A program made the position numbers and the translations under genes. Below the pieces are notes generated by a model. The model ran no database searches and had not been told where the DNA came from. It saw nothing but the letters and a program-made list of their open reading frames with translations. A stretch of DNA of 64,000 nt from Nematopogon swammerdamellus (lineage: Eukaryota > Arthropoda > Insecta > Lepidoptera > Adelidae). Location: NCBI GenBank assembly GCA_946902875.1, contig OX336355.1:17827347-17891346 (forward strand), in the 5' to 3' direction. Shown here piece by piece: positions 21,211 to 31,367 of this stretch; position 1 is the stretch's first letter; every line of letters starts with the position of its first letter.

Positions 21211-22379
21211 TACGTATACGAGCATTGTTGCCAGAGAGCAAAAATGTATTTATTATATATAACGGCGTCTGTCTGTCTGTCGCGGCGTGAATTTGCGTAA
21301 CACGAGGGACCCGTGAGATTTTAATCTCAATTCTCTTTTCTACGTTACGCCAATAAACTGGAAATATTCATACAATACCTATTAGTATGGATATTTTACG
21401 ACCCGCTAGCTCTAGTCTAGATTTTGTTTAATGAACAAGAAAGCGTCTGTTTATATGAATATGTATAAAGCATTGATAAATAAAGCTTTAAATATATTTG
21501 ACACGTAGTTATGTGAAGAAATATTTTGACATGCATCCTATGAACAGTTAAAATGAAATGGGAATATCGCTACGCGATTACCTAAGGTGCATGATGATGA
21601 TTGATGAGGCAATCCGCCGGCGCACCAAAGTAGTCGACATTGGTTGGACGCAGGATAGCTAAGATCAAATGGCAGTGGGCTGAAGAGACGTCACCCGAAG
21701 AGACGACGACCGTTGGAGTAACCATGTTCCACACCGGCGTTCCTTCAGTGGTTTTCCTTCCAGTTCAGTATTGATGTAAGTCAATACAGTTAAGACTAAC
21801 GAGACAACATAGAAAAACTATGGTATGGTACCTACTTACCTATGTAAGGTGGTTTTGGTATAGTCTCCGACATCTAAACTCATCGAGAAGCTATAAAAGG
21901 ATGTACTGTATTGTTTTGCTCTCTGGTATTGTTGATTTGCGGTGTGAAATTTTTCGAAATTAAATGAGTAAATGTATGGCTTTCCGCTCGGTTTAGATGG
22001 CGAAGACTATACAGGATGTTCGGCACATCGACCGACAATTTATTTTGTAGGTAAGTGGGGTTATTTGCAAGGTTTTGATCCATGTACCTTTTGTCAGATA
22101 TCACGTGGTGTCGAGATACGATTGTTTTTCTTTATTTTTGAAAATTACCAAAATCCCAGCTTTAATCCGTTGTAACTTTTTTGTTTATGATTGTATCAGC
22201 ACGAAATAAAATTTATTAGATTTTACGATATATTCTTGTTCTATAAAAAATATAATTTGATGAAGTTAATACCATAAAAAGGTCTTATGACCTCCCAAAG
22301 CCCCGAGGACGAGTAAAAATATGACCGAATCTTAATTTCTTAATTCATTTAAAAAAAAATTGACAGCAATTTACAGCTT
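21211..22379. other. No gene recognised
   Basis: Contains a short 'AACGGCGTCTGTCTGTCTG' microsatellite patch and a stretch at 21990-22150 with open frames on both strands but no domain. Nothing exon-like with splice sites was identified. Confidence 0.35.
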
Positions 22380-22650
22380 CTTTAAAAGGTTTGCTAGGTT
22401 ACGCCCTTTCTAACGGTATACCCACAGATCAGAGAAGGATTTCTGTGGGTATACCACATGTCATACAAATAATTCACTACCTATGTGGGCAAAATTTACA
22501 TGGGTATATAACGTATACATAGGACCATCATAATAAGACATGTAACGTTAGACTCTTGCTAACTATCCGTAATTTTGGCGACATAGTAAATGATTTGTAT
22601 GACATGTGGTATACCGTTGGAAAGGGCGTAAACTAGCAATCTTTTTAAAA
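22380..22650. mobile_element. MITE, about 270 bp, long inverted ends
   Basis: GTTACGCCCTTTCTAACGGT plus ATACC near the left pairs with GGTATACCGTTGGAAAGGGC plus GTAAAC near the right; CATGTCATACAAAT (left interior) and ATTTGTATGACATG (right interior) are also inverted. Confidence 0.7.
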
Positions 22651-22820
22651 TAGTAGCCTCGGCTGTGTTCTTCTATAATCCCGTCCATTATAGCCAGCAA
22701 TCCAAAGGGAAGTCTCCGATATGGCACCTACCTTCTCGGAGGTGATATTGGCTGGTCGGAGAACGTGCATTGGTTGGCCCCTCCGACTAAGCCACCCATA
22801 CCGGACCGGATTACATTAAA
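22645..22820 (+). mobile_element. SINE-B 3' half
   Basis: From TAGCCTCGGCTGTGTTCTTC through TATAGCCAGCAATCCAAAGG and GATATTGGCTGGTCGGAGAA to GGATTACATTAAATAATAA. The tRNA-like head is absent. Confidence 0.8.
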
Positions 22821-22857
22821 TAATAAAAAAATAATAAATAAGCCCAAGATTCACCAT

Positions 22858-23258
22858 AGTTCTTGCAGCGCAATACCGATTACTCTGCTTATCACGATTG
22901 TTGATGCGTGTGATATTTAAGTATACAAATTTCCTTGCATACCACACGCTGCATCCCGATAATCAGTGTAAGCAGAGCAATCGGCGCTGTGCTGCAAGTA
23001 CTCTTGTAAAATTACAGGACAACACCAACCACCACGTTTAGCAAAATATTAGGACAAGATACCTGTCAAGCAGCAAGTAAGATACGAGTACTAAGAACCA
23101 CCTGCTGCATGATTCGGTGAAAGGGCCGTGCCAAGGTGAGAGGTGGCTAACCTGTCGCCCTTTAGCACGGCACCTTGTCCATATCCCTTAGTCGGCTTTT
23201 ACGACATGCACGGGAAGAGATGCAGTGGGGCTATTATTTTTAAGTACCGGCGCCATAT
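22858..23258 (-). mobile_element. Element C, reverse, with a folded-back 3' end
   Basis: Module H lies at the right edge (CCTTAGTCGGCTTTTACGAC ... TAAGTACCGGCGCC), the C body in the middle (AACACCAACCACCACGTTTA). At the left, CGATTACTCTGCTTATCACG (22880) is inverted relative to TAAGCAGAGCAATCGG (about 22970-22985), so two C termini face each other around GTATACAAATTTCC. Confidence 0.7.
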
Positions 23259-23589
23259 ACGTTTACCTCATTAACTTCACACAATGACACCACCAACTGT
23301 TGAAGAAAAAGATTAACATGAGCGAAGTCGTTAGCATAGTTTTACATAATTAGTAGGTATATTGCTACACTTCAATATCATCTACGTTTAGCGAGAATAA
23401 ATAATAGAAAGTGAAGTGAATGGCCGGTGCAGTGCGGAATTATATCACAGAATTGGCCAGCAAAGACCAAATCAATGCACTGTTTATTTAATCCCATAGA
23501 GTTGTAAATATACGAGCGTTTAAAGAACGAAGCCACCAAAATTCACTAAAATAAGGGGAATGAGTCCATCGAGTTCACGCTTCCAAGCC

Positions 23590-23762
23590 AAGACACAAGT
23601 GTGTTCTATCGCTCCATTGGTGATGTTCGGAGGAGCTGTTTAACGCGATCCCGCCGCGCCGTCCCTTTTCCACCTTCGCCATCGACTTATATATTACTTC
23701 GCACAACGCGTTGCATCCCTAATACCCTATACGCTGGTCTGCGTACCAATTGGCTGCAGAAT
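23590..23762 (+). pseudogene. LINE tail fragment (same family as 4000-4568)
   Basis: Contains GTGTGTTCTATCGCTCCATT, GGAGGAGCTGTTTAACGCGA, CCTTTTCCACCTTCGCC and ATACGCTGGTCTGCGTACCA. Frame broken, with a small insertion (ATCGACTTATATATTACTTC) inside. Confidence 0.7.
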
Positions 23763-24299
23763 TAAAGTTAAATTCTATTATTTCAACAAAAAAACTCACA
23801 AATCCAGCCATAAATTCAAAATTGAAATAATAATAATCTATATTTTTACTAAAGCCTGACCTGGAATATATGAGAGCTATCAAGATGGAGCCACTTTTTA
23901 GATTTATATAGCAACATTCAGTATAGTACGCACATATTGAATTGGCCGATGTTTTTATTAAAAATATGTACTTTTGCACTGAAATAAGATATACAAAATG
24001 TATTTTAATTTAATGCATCTTTTATATATATTTTGATGTCAATGTAAAAAGAACTAGCCTTGACATTTACAGGTTCACAACATTTTTTCCATGTATCTGC
24101 AGATATGTCCTGAAGCAAAGTGTACAAATTATTAAAAAAATTATTAATCGACCTTGCTGAAACACTAAACTTTTTAATAAAAATTCTAGTTCAGAAAAAC
24201 TTAACCTAAGCTATTTTTATTCGAACGTTTCGTATTTCTGTAAAGTCAAAAAGTGTTTTTTTGTTCAGAACGAATAATATTTACGTCCCTCTTTTGTTT
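23763..24299. other. AT-rich, no gene
   Basis: AT-rich sequence with no repeat or exon that I can name, leading into the LINE that follows. Confidence 0.35.
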
Positions 24300-25370
24300 G
24301 CTATTATACACGCCTTAAACCTAGAAATGCAGAATGATTGGCTAACAGTGGGTGACTTCTGCATCCCTCCTGCATTGAAGTGGAAATCCATCATATACAA
24401 TTGGTCCCCTGAGCTGCTTAAGTTCTACTTAAATGCATTCCAGCTTACTCTCCCCGACCACAGGTAACCTAGTTAGATGGGGGAAATCTACAAATAGACT
24501 ATGCCCGTCATGTAAGGAGTTCGTAGGCACGGCCAAACATTTGTTATGCGGATGCAAAATACTACTTGAGCGAGGCCAGTATTCCTACCGTCATGATAAA
24601 GTCCTCCAAATCATCAGAGAAGCCATCAACCTGTCAATTGCACGGACCAGGAAAGGGCAAACCAGTAGCGGCTTCCAGAAGGTCAACTTTGTGAAACCTG
24701 GAGCCAATAAGCTGCCTAAAGATAGGACTAAACCTTCTTCAATTTTGGGAGCAGCAAAGGATTGGGAATTGTTGATGGACACACATGAGAAGCATTACCA
24801 AATGCCTTCGGAAATCTGTACCACAGCATTAAGACCGGATATACTCATATTCTCAAAAGCGACAAAGCATGTAGTACTTGTTGAACTTACAGTTCCATGG
24901 GAAAGTAACATACCGAAGGACCACAACATCAAACTTAACAAGTACTGCAACTTAGTAGACCGGATTGTGAGAAACGGATTCAAGACTGATCTCTTCGCTG
25001 TGGAAGTCGGAGCAAGAGGACTACCAGCGAAGTCGCTCTACAGTCTCTTCAAGAATCTAGGGCTCCCAAGATCGACGCTAAGCTCATATATGGAGAGAGC
25101 TTCGAAAACGTCACTGGAAGCATCCTACAGAATATGGATAGGTAGAGAGAGGGAGGTCGAGAGCGGGACTGGTGGTTTCCCCGCGTCCTAGTCAACGCAG
25201 ACTAGCTGACGAGGGCTTGAATCGAGCCGAAACGTGAAGCATGCGCGGGAAATTTAGAGTGGCCACTCGCTAGTCCCGGCCTCGATTAATACCCTCCTCT
25301 ACTGCCAATGGACCCGGATATGTTCGGTGAAGCCATCGCAAGCTTAGATCCACACCTTCCTGTAAATAGA
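24300..25370 (+). pseudogene. LINE C-terminus with zinc knuckle and restriction-like endonuclease (R2/R4-type group)
   Basis: The frame at 24433-25191 (continuing LNLEMQNDWLTVGDFC upstream after a frameshift near 24466) has CPSCKEFVGTAKHLLCGC, a CCHC knuckle, then YSYRHDKVLQ, then RPDILIFS and VVLVELTVPWE, then VEVGARGLPAKSLYSLFKNL. CCHC followed by R-P-D and E-L-T is the arrangement of the C-terminal PD-(D/E)XK-type endonuclease in R2/R4/HERO-type non-LTR elements. The RT domain is missing. A 4-base insertion near 25155 shifts the last residues relative to the copy at 40688-41306. The 3' UTR extends to GATCCACACCTTCCTG. Confidence 0.85.
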
Positions 25371-25670
25371 TGCTTGAGATACACCTAGATAGAACAAAAA
25401 ATTATTACCTAATTGTACATTACAGCGGCCAATTCATGACAATCTCACTACAATGACATAACGTTTCACCCAAATGTCAGTTCAGAAGCAATTTTGACAT
25501 TGACAACAGATTATCAAGCATCAAACATAATTGTAGCCAGTGTAAGAAATTAGTTCCAACGAAATTCCGCAATATGGCGGCCCCTCATATATTCCTGGTC
25601 AGGCTTTAACTAATATTGTATTGTTTTCTTGTGGCAAGTGTTAGACAGGGACACACACAATACACACACT

Positions 25671-26193
25671 GTGGTGTTATCTCACTCTGGTACATTTCCC
25701 CTCTCTAAATTTTAATACAGAAATTGATCTCTGCCACGCAATTTATCAATCAAAAAGGTATATTTTTATTCTATTTAGAAATTTCTACTCAGTCCTTTTC
25801 ATTCCTAAGTCCATGGTTCAGTCCTAGTATCGTTTAGCACGAGTGTCTCTTTGTAGTAAGCACCTGACAGCTGACGCTGCTGGAAAAAAATTACCATACT
25901 ACGCGCTTCTGAGAAGCGAAGCAAGTTTGTCGTTCATCGTACAGAATGTTGTATAGATAAGGTGTGTGTTGCCATATAGACAACATTTTAAAGGACAATG
26001 GCGGTAATAATAATACTTTGCGGAAAAACTAAATTCACCTCCCCGACATAACCTGTTAGTGTGACTATTCCCTAGGGCGTCTGCGCTGTGTTACGCAAGG
26101 GCGACGGCGGGGCTGCACTTCCCGAGGCAATTCTAAGTCGCTATTGAAAATAAATTCCCGGAAGTCGCCATTTTGTATGAAATTTTTTTCGTG
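25671..26193 (+). repeat. 0.5 kb duplicated segment, copy 1
   Basis: GTGGTGTTATCTCACTCTGG to ATTTTGTATGAAATTTTTTT. It is nearly identical to 26520-27077, which has an extra piece of about 35 bases at 26760-26795. Contains CTAGGGCG..TGCGCTGTGTTACG and GCGACGGCGGGGCTGCACTT. A short third piece (GGTGCTTACTACAAAGAGAC) is at 27402, inverted. Confidence 0.85.
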
Positions 26194-26233
26194 TTAGCAT
26201 GTCCCTAGTTAGCATGTCGTTTTTGTTAGAAGT

Positions 26234-26505
26234 TTGTATTTCCGAAAATAATTCTTAGGTGGTTAAAAAAATAAACTGAACACCCTAAAACAATTTAAAC
26301 ACCGTTCCATTGCTTAAAAAAGAAAAAAAAAACAAAAAGATTTTGTGGGATTCGAACTCAGGTCAGAAAACTACTAGTCCTAGACCCTCACCCCTGAGCC
26401 GCGAAATCACTTAAACGAAAAAACGAATATCGAATTCCCTTGATTCGCTTTCGGCTCTATGACGTCACAGCTGTCAGCGAGAGCCAACAGAATTGATCCC
26501 GAGCC
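26234..26505 (-). mobile_element. tRNA-like cassette, reverse copy
   Basis: Homologous over its whole length with 54460-54733. On the minus strand: GGCTCGGGATCAATTCTGTT, GAGCCGAAAGCGAATCAAGG, tRNA-like part (26340-26410) GTGATTTCGCGGCTCAGGGG ... GAGTTCGAATCCCAC, then a T-rich run, TTTTTTAAGCAATGG.ACGG, and ACCACCTAAGAATTATTTTC. The 5' and 3' ends of the tRNA-like part can pair (GATTT/AAATC). It lies between the two copies of the 0.5 kb duplication. Confidence 0.75.
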
Positions 26506-26519
26506 ACTCGTAATACACC

Positions 26520-27077
26520 GTGGTGTTATCTCACTCTGGTACATTTCCCCTCTCTAAATTTGAAGACAGAAATTGATCTCTAATGTAATACCACGCAATA
26601 AGGTCTATTTTTATTCTATTTAGAAATTTCTGCAGTACTCAGTCCTTTTGATTCCTAAGTCCATGGTTCAGTCCTAGTATCGTTTAGCACGAGTGTCTCT
26701 TTGTAGTAAGCACCCGACAGCTGACGCTGCTGGAAAAAAATTACCATACTACGCGCTTCTTGCCTTGCCTCGCACAACGCATATAACGAAAGTCGCGAAT
26801 CGAAGCAAGTTCGTCGTTCATCGGACAGAATGTTGTATAGATAAGGTGTGTGTTGCCGTATAGACAACATTTTAAAGGACAATGGCGGTAATAATAATAC
26901 TTTGCGGAAAAACTAAATCCACCGCCCCGACATAACCTCTTGGTGTGACTATTCCCTAGGGCGCCTGCGCTGTGTTACGCAAGGGCGACGGCGGGGCTGC
27001 ACTTCCCGAGGCAATCCTAAGTCGCTATTGAAAATAAATTCCCGGAAGTCGCCATTTTGTATGAAATGTTTTTCGTG
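26520..27077 (+). repeat. 0.5 kb duplicated segment, copy 2
   Basis: Direct repeat of 25671-26193. The gap between copies is filled by the tRNA-like cassette at 26234-26505. Confidence 0.85.
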
Positions 27078-27505
27078 AAATTTCATTTCATTATTGTTGG
27101 CCCCAGTTTTGATTTCCGCAGGCTAATTCTTTTATAAGCAGTGTTTTGTGGTCCTTTATGCTCCTGTATTTTTTATTTATTTTTTACGAGGTGACGTTTT
27201 GGAAACCCGCTCCCACGCGCCAACCACAAACTTACCTATCAACACATCAAATGAGTTACATCAGTCGCTGATTGCATTTCTTAATTGGAATAAACAAAAG
27301 AAGAAAACAAATGCAAATGAGAAGAAGAATGAAAAAACAAGATTGTAGCTATACGGTCACACTATCCTTGCCTTTCCGTAAGAAAAAAAATGTTAACTGT
27401 CAGGTGCTTACTACAAAGAGACGCTCGTAATTTAAACAACACAGTCCAGCCAGTCAGTTCATATTCTTGCCATATTCCGTCAGTCAACCGTCAGACCGTC
27501 ACGCG

Positions 27506-28305
27506 CAGTGTGACCAGATTCAGTATTTTAATACTTTTTCAGTATATTTTGACGATTTTTTTGACCATCAGTATTTTTATAGGTATATTATTAAAAGTTA
27601 GTATTTTTTGGTATATTTAGCATAAAATTACATTTTCATGGTAAACACTGGACGGAATCGTCCCCACGAACTTTGCTTCTATCTTCTTCCGCGAACATCG
27701 GCATTATGGGAGGGAATTTCCCGAAAATTGTTTCACTTTGTGTAGTCATAGAGCAACATAGGTAAGTTCCCGTCCCGATCCCGATCCTTTGTTATCGATT
27801 ATATAGATTAAAGAGCCCTAAAACTTGATCGCACAGTAAATCATTTGTTACAATCCTCAAGTATGTACTGGCTCACCCCGTTCTTGTGAGCAATTTTGGG
27901 TGGAAGTTGGAAAATTTTCTAACAGTGATGGAACTGTTATTTATACCCGTGTCCAAAGCTGCATGCGGGCGCATATTCTCAAAGATAAATTTAATAATTG
28001 TTAGATCTGTTTCTTTGCTCGGTTATTATTAATAACCGAGCAAAGAAACAGATCTAACAATAAAAATTTATCGGCAGTTTTAAAAACAAAGCAAGATGAA
28101 GGATGTTGTTTAAATTCGTGTGTTGTTTAATCCTTCGAAAATAATGTTAAAGTAAAATTCGAATATTTATAATGATGATGATGAGTAAAACATTTTATGA
28201 AAATCGGTATTTTTATTGGTATATTTGACCTGTCATAGAAAGTATATTTTAGTATTTTTTCAAGGTGGCAACGGTATTTTCGTAAAATTTAATCTGGTCA
28301 CACTG
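27506..28305. mobile_element. Non-autonomous hAT element, 800 bp, 8-bp target duplication
   Basis: The terminal inverted repeats CAGTGTGACCAGATT and AATCTGGTCACACTG are perfect over 15 bp. The flanks carry a perfect 8-bp direct repeat GTCACGCG (27498-27505 and 28306-28313), the hallmark size for hAT transposons. Subterminal AGTATTTT/AAAATACT-like motifs recur at both ends. There is no transposase frame, so it must rely on a partner elsewhere. Confidence 0.9.
27998..28062. repeat. Perfect 32-nt palindrome inside the hAT element
   Basis: ATTGTTAGATCTGTTTCTTT + GCTCGGTTATTA is followed, after a single T, by its exact reverse complement. Confidence 0.9.
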
Positions 28306-28313
28306 GTCACGCG

Positions 28314-29449
28314 TCAACCAAACAAAACTAACCAAGCCCAAACAAGGTGTGTCAAAGACTATTCAATCTATTTTTCTCATTATTTACTAAATTAGCTAAA
28401 CGAAGAATTCTACTATAGCCAGTACTGTGTGTACTATAGTGTGTTATATATATATTACACAGGTAAACGCTGATACGTCATAATTATTTTTACTAAAATC
28501 GCTTTATATTTACGTGACCAAACGGGGTAGTCAGAAAATGTGATTTTCTCACGTACAGCACGTTTATAGGAAGTAAACTTTGATAAACAGTCACGCACAG
28601 CATAATACTGTTTTACAAACATGTTCAGTAAGCCAAGCATTGGTTGGGAAACAGCCAACACAGTTTTTGGCAAAGTAGGTTATAAAAGTGTTCCCGACTT
28701 CATTTAGCGTGTGGAATAGTGAAATAATTATGGGATAGAACGCTTTATTGTTCGTTTTGTGAAGGAAATCATTCAGTGCTAAAACTACCGTGAAATTTAT
28801 CAGGCACTGGTCTGTATGAAGAAATGTTTTTAACCTTACTTTTACCCTCTGCTTTCAATTTTCGCTTTCACTCCACTTTCACCGCATATAAACTCAAATA
28901 TTTCGTAAAATAATGAACCTAGATCAATAAACTCTTTTGAAATTACCCACAAAACTATGTCAAACAAGCGAGGATTTACTTATTTAGAATTACAGATGGA
29001 TTTTGAACTCCAGGAAAAGCAAAATATGCCCAATATTTAAAAAAAAAATTCTAACCTAAAATTGAAATACACAAATTATATATATTTCATTGTGTAGGAG
29101 AATACTGCCACTAAGAGACAACAAAGTTTTACAAATTTGGGACTTGAATCCAATTCACAAATAAATAAAGAAAACCAAGGAACATTCAGTCAAAAATGAC
29201 AAGACGTCAGAATAATTTATTTTCTGTTTGTGTATTGAATTCTTTGTAGGTGTGTTTCACATCAATGCAAAGTCGTTCATCATCTATTTAAAGTGTTCTC
29301 TCGTTCTAATAAGAAACATTCACTGAAATAGCACTAGACGAAAATATAAGCATATATACTTAGTGCTTGCTCCGCACGGAGCAGTTGGGAGCTGGCGGAT
29401 GTAAGAGTAGGTGTTCGAGCGGGGCTGATGAGAGCCGGCATGTTAACCA
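28314..29449. other. No gene recognised
   Basis: 28893-28940 repeats the first bases of the window. The rest is AT-rich with no repeat that I can name and no clear exon. Confidence 0.35.
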
Positions 29450-29700
29450 GTCTTCCTAAGACGCGTATCGACTGCGCGCTCCAAACCCTCAACATCGGAG
29501 CGCGTGGCAGCCGCGCTCAGTCGATACCGGTTGAAGCGCGCGCCGTGGAGCTCTCGAACATGGGGCGCGGCGCTCCATCCGTTGTCGGTTTTTAGGCGAC
29601 CAAAGGATTCTGAGTGCGTGGCGCGCGCGCAGTTGGGATGGACGTTGGCGGTGTTCGTGTGTTCGTTGCGTGCCGGCGACAGTCTGTCTAGGCATGGATA
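29450..29700. promoter_or_regulatory. GC-rich island, possible promoter or leader exon
   Basis: CpG-rich (GGAGCGCGTGGCAGCCGCGC, TTGAAGCGCGCGCCGTGGAG, GCGTGGCGCGCGCGCAGTTG), open in two frames without recognisable protein. It lies 1.5 kb upstream of the coding start of the four-TM gene, so it could be that gene's promoter or 5' leader. However, part of it (GGCAGCCGCGCTCA.TCGATA) recurs at 30071-30095 and an inverted piece at 30140-30163, which suggests repeat ancestry instead. Confidence 0.3.
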
Positions 29701-29727
29701 ATGAAAGAATGCTTATTTTGAGTGTCG

Positions 29728-29897
29728 AGTGAATTTCCGTTTACTTAAAGGCGTCGGGGGACCGCTTAGTAAAGAAAATAACACTTTAAGCGGCGCGGTT
29801 AATTACGTAGCGGCCGCCCGACACCTTTAAGTAACTAAACGGAAATTATTTTGGACTTTTTAAGGGTCCGGGGGTTTTTAAATTTGTAATTTAACTT
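29728..29897. mobile_element. MITE related to 19165-19380
   Basis: The ends TTTCCGTTTACTTAAAGG and CTTTAAGTAACTAAACGGAA are inverted, followed by TTTTTAAGGGTCCGGGGGTT and TTAAATTTGTAATTTAAC as in the 19 kb copy. The left outer end is lost. Confidence 0.65.
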
Positions 29898-29921
29898 TTA
29901 ACCATAGTTAATAAAATGCAA

Positions 29922-30035
29922 TCTCTCCCTGTGCATGTCGTAAAAGGCGACTGAGGGATAGGGACGAGATGCCGTGCTAAAGGGTGACAGGATTGCTACC
30001 TCTCACCTTGGCACGATCCTTCCACAAGTCCTACG
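29922..30035 (+). mobile_element. Module H/element C 5' fragment
   Basis: CATGTCGTAAAAGGCGACTG, GAGATGCCGTGCTAAAGGGT and TCTCACCTTGGCACGATCCT. Truncated on both sides. Confidence 0.65.
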
Positions 30036-30244
30036 TCCATGGTGACCCGACGAACACTGGATCCGCGCGCGGCAGCCGCGCTCACTCGATACACTATAGA
30101 AAACTTGCCGCGCGCTCCGTGATCGTGCTGCTGGAGCGCTCGAGCGCAGTCGATACGCAGTTAAGATCAATCTACAAGGTGGTGCTAGCATAATCAAAAT
30201 CAAACATTTGGCGCGAATTTAAAATGACCCTACGTGTTCCCTAC

Positions 30245-30585
30245 ACTGTTCCCTAAGTGTGTTCTATCGCTTATTCCATGGGCTCACAGCTCGGAGGAGC
30301 TGTTTAATGCGATCCCGCCGTCCCTTTTCCACCTCCGCACCACGCGCACCGGGCAGAGTTTGCATCCCTATACGCTGGACTTACTAATTAACCGACACTA
30401 ACCGGTTCTGCAGATCTCATCAGACAGTCTCGGGTCCTTCAAGAGGGGCTTGAATAGGCACCTGTCAGGCCGGCATGGTATTCGCAACCCCCGCACACGG
30501 CCGAATGTCCATGGGCGTCGTTAGACACCTCATGGGTGGCTCGGCGCCACATGTCGCACTTTCTATAAAATAAAATAAAATCAGG
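30245..30585 (+). pseudogene. LINE tail fragment (family of 4000-4568)
   Basis: CCCTAAGTGTGTTCTATCGC through CGGGTCCTTCAAGAGGGGCT and CATGGGCGTCGTTAGACACC to CTATAAAATAAAATAAAAT. Internal deletion around 30390-30420 and a small insertion near 30285 break the frame. Confidence 0.8.
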
Positions 30586-31170
30586 AAATTCCTACTAGAA
30601 CGGCCTTTTTATGCACTTTATTATTTTTTTACAGAATGTAAATAGCGAAATAGTATTTTTTTTTATTGAGTGACTGTTGTATGTGTTTCTTGCACCATAA
30701 TAATGATAAGTTTCATAGTATTTATATTTAGATTGCATTTTTTTAAAAGGTTTTATTTTGTTCTAATGTATCTTTTATTGAATTTGGATTTTTAAACATT
30801 TGATTTTATTATAGGTATTTTAGGCTATTATATTTTAAGATTTGTTATTAATTAAGTAGGTATTTAGAATATGGATTATGTCCTTTTATTTAGGATTGGT
30901 TGTAATCGATCGTAATGTGTAATGTGGAGTTACCGATGAGTTTTAAATAAATAAATAAATAAATAACGTCAAACAATATCAGACCTGCGCAATGGTTACA
31001 AAAATAGCCATCTTCAGTAAAGGGGGGAATACTCAAGGGATGACCCACCCTACATGCCATTAAACGATAACATCACCGAACCTGCTAGAGGTGCAAGCAC
31101 CGTCACATGGTGGACACTAAATAATAAAAAATAAAAAAATAAATTAAATTTATATATCCATAAATTTCAG
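30586..31170. other. AT-rich, with a TAAA-tailed retroposon end
   Basis: GAGTTACCGATGAGTTTTAA followed by (ATAA)n at 30940-30965 looks like the 3' end of a LINE or SINE. Upstream of the four-TM gene's first coding exon; any 5' untranslated exon is not identifiable. Confidence 0.4.
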
Positions 31171-31180
31171 CTCCCCCAAA

Positions 31181-31367
31181 ATGCCGGTCCTCGAATCATG
31201 CTGGTCGCCGTGCATCTGGTCGTCGAACGTGAAGTCCGGCAGTCGAGCGGTGGCCGTGTACACGGCTGCCGCGAGCGTCGTGCTCATCACGTTCGTGTCG
31301 TACATGATGGCCGGAGGCGACTCTACACAGCTGTACAACCCGCTGTTTGAGGCGGACGTTAGGGGAT
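31181..31367 (+). CDS. Four-TM gene, coding exon 1
   Basis: Begins [11 protein letters not shown]; the acceptor TTTCAG at 31165-31170 puts ten untranslated bases before the ATG. Holds TM1 and the first extracellular loop ([15 protein letters not shown]) and ends after the first base of a Ser codon at GAT|GTGAGT. Confidence 0.85.
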
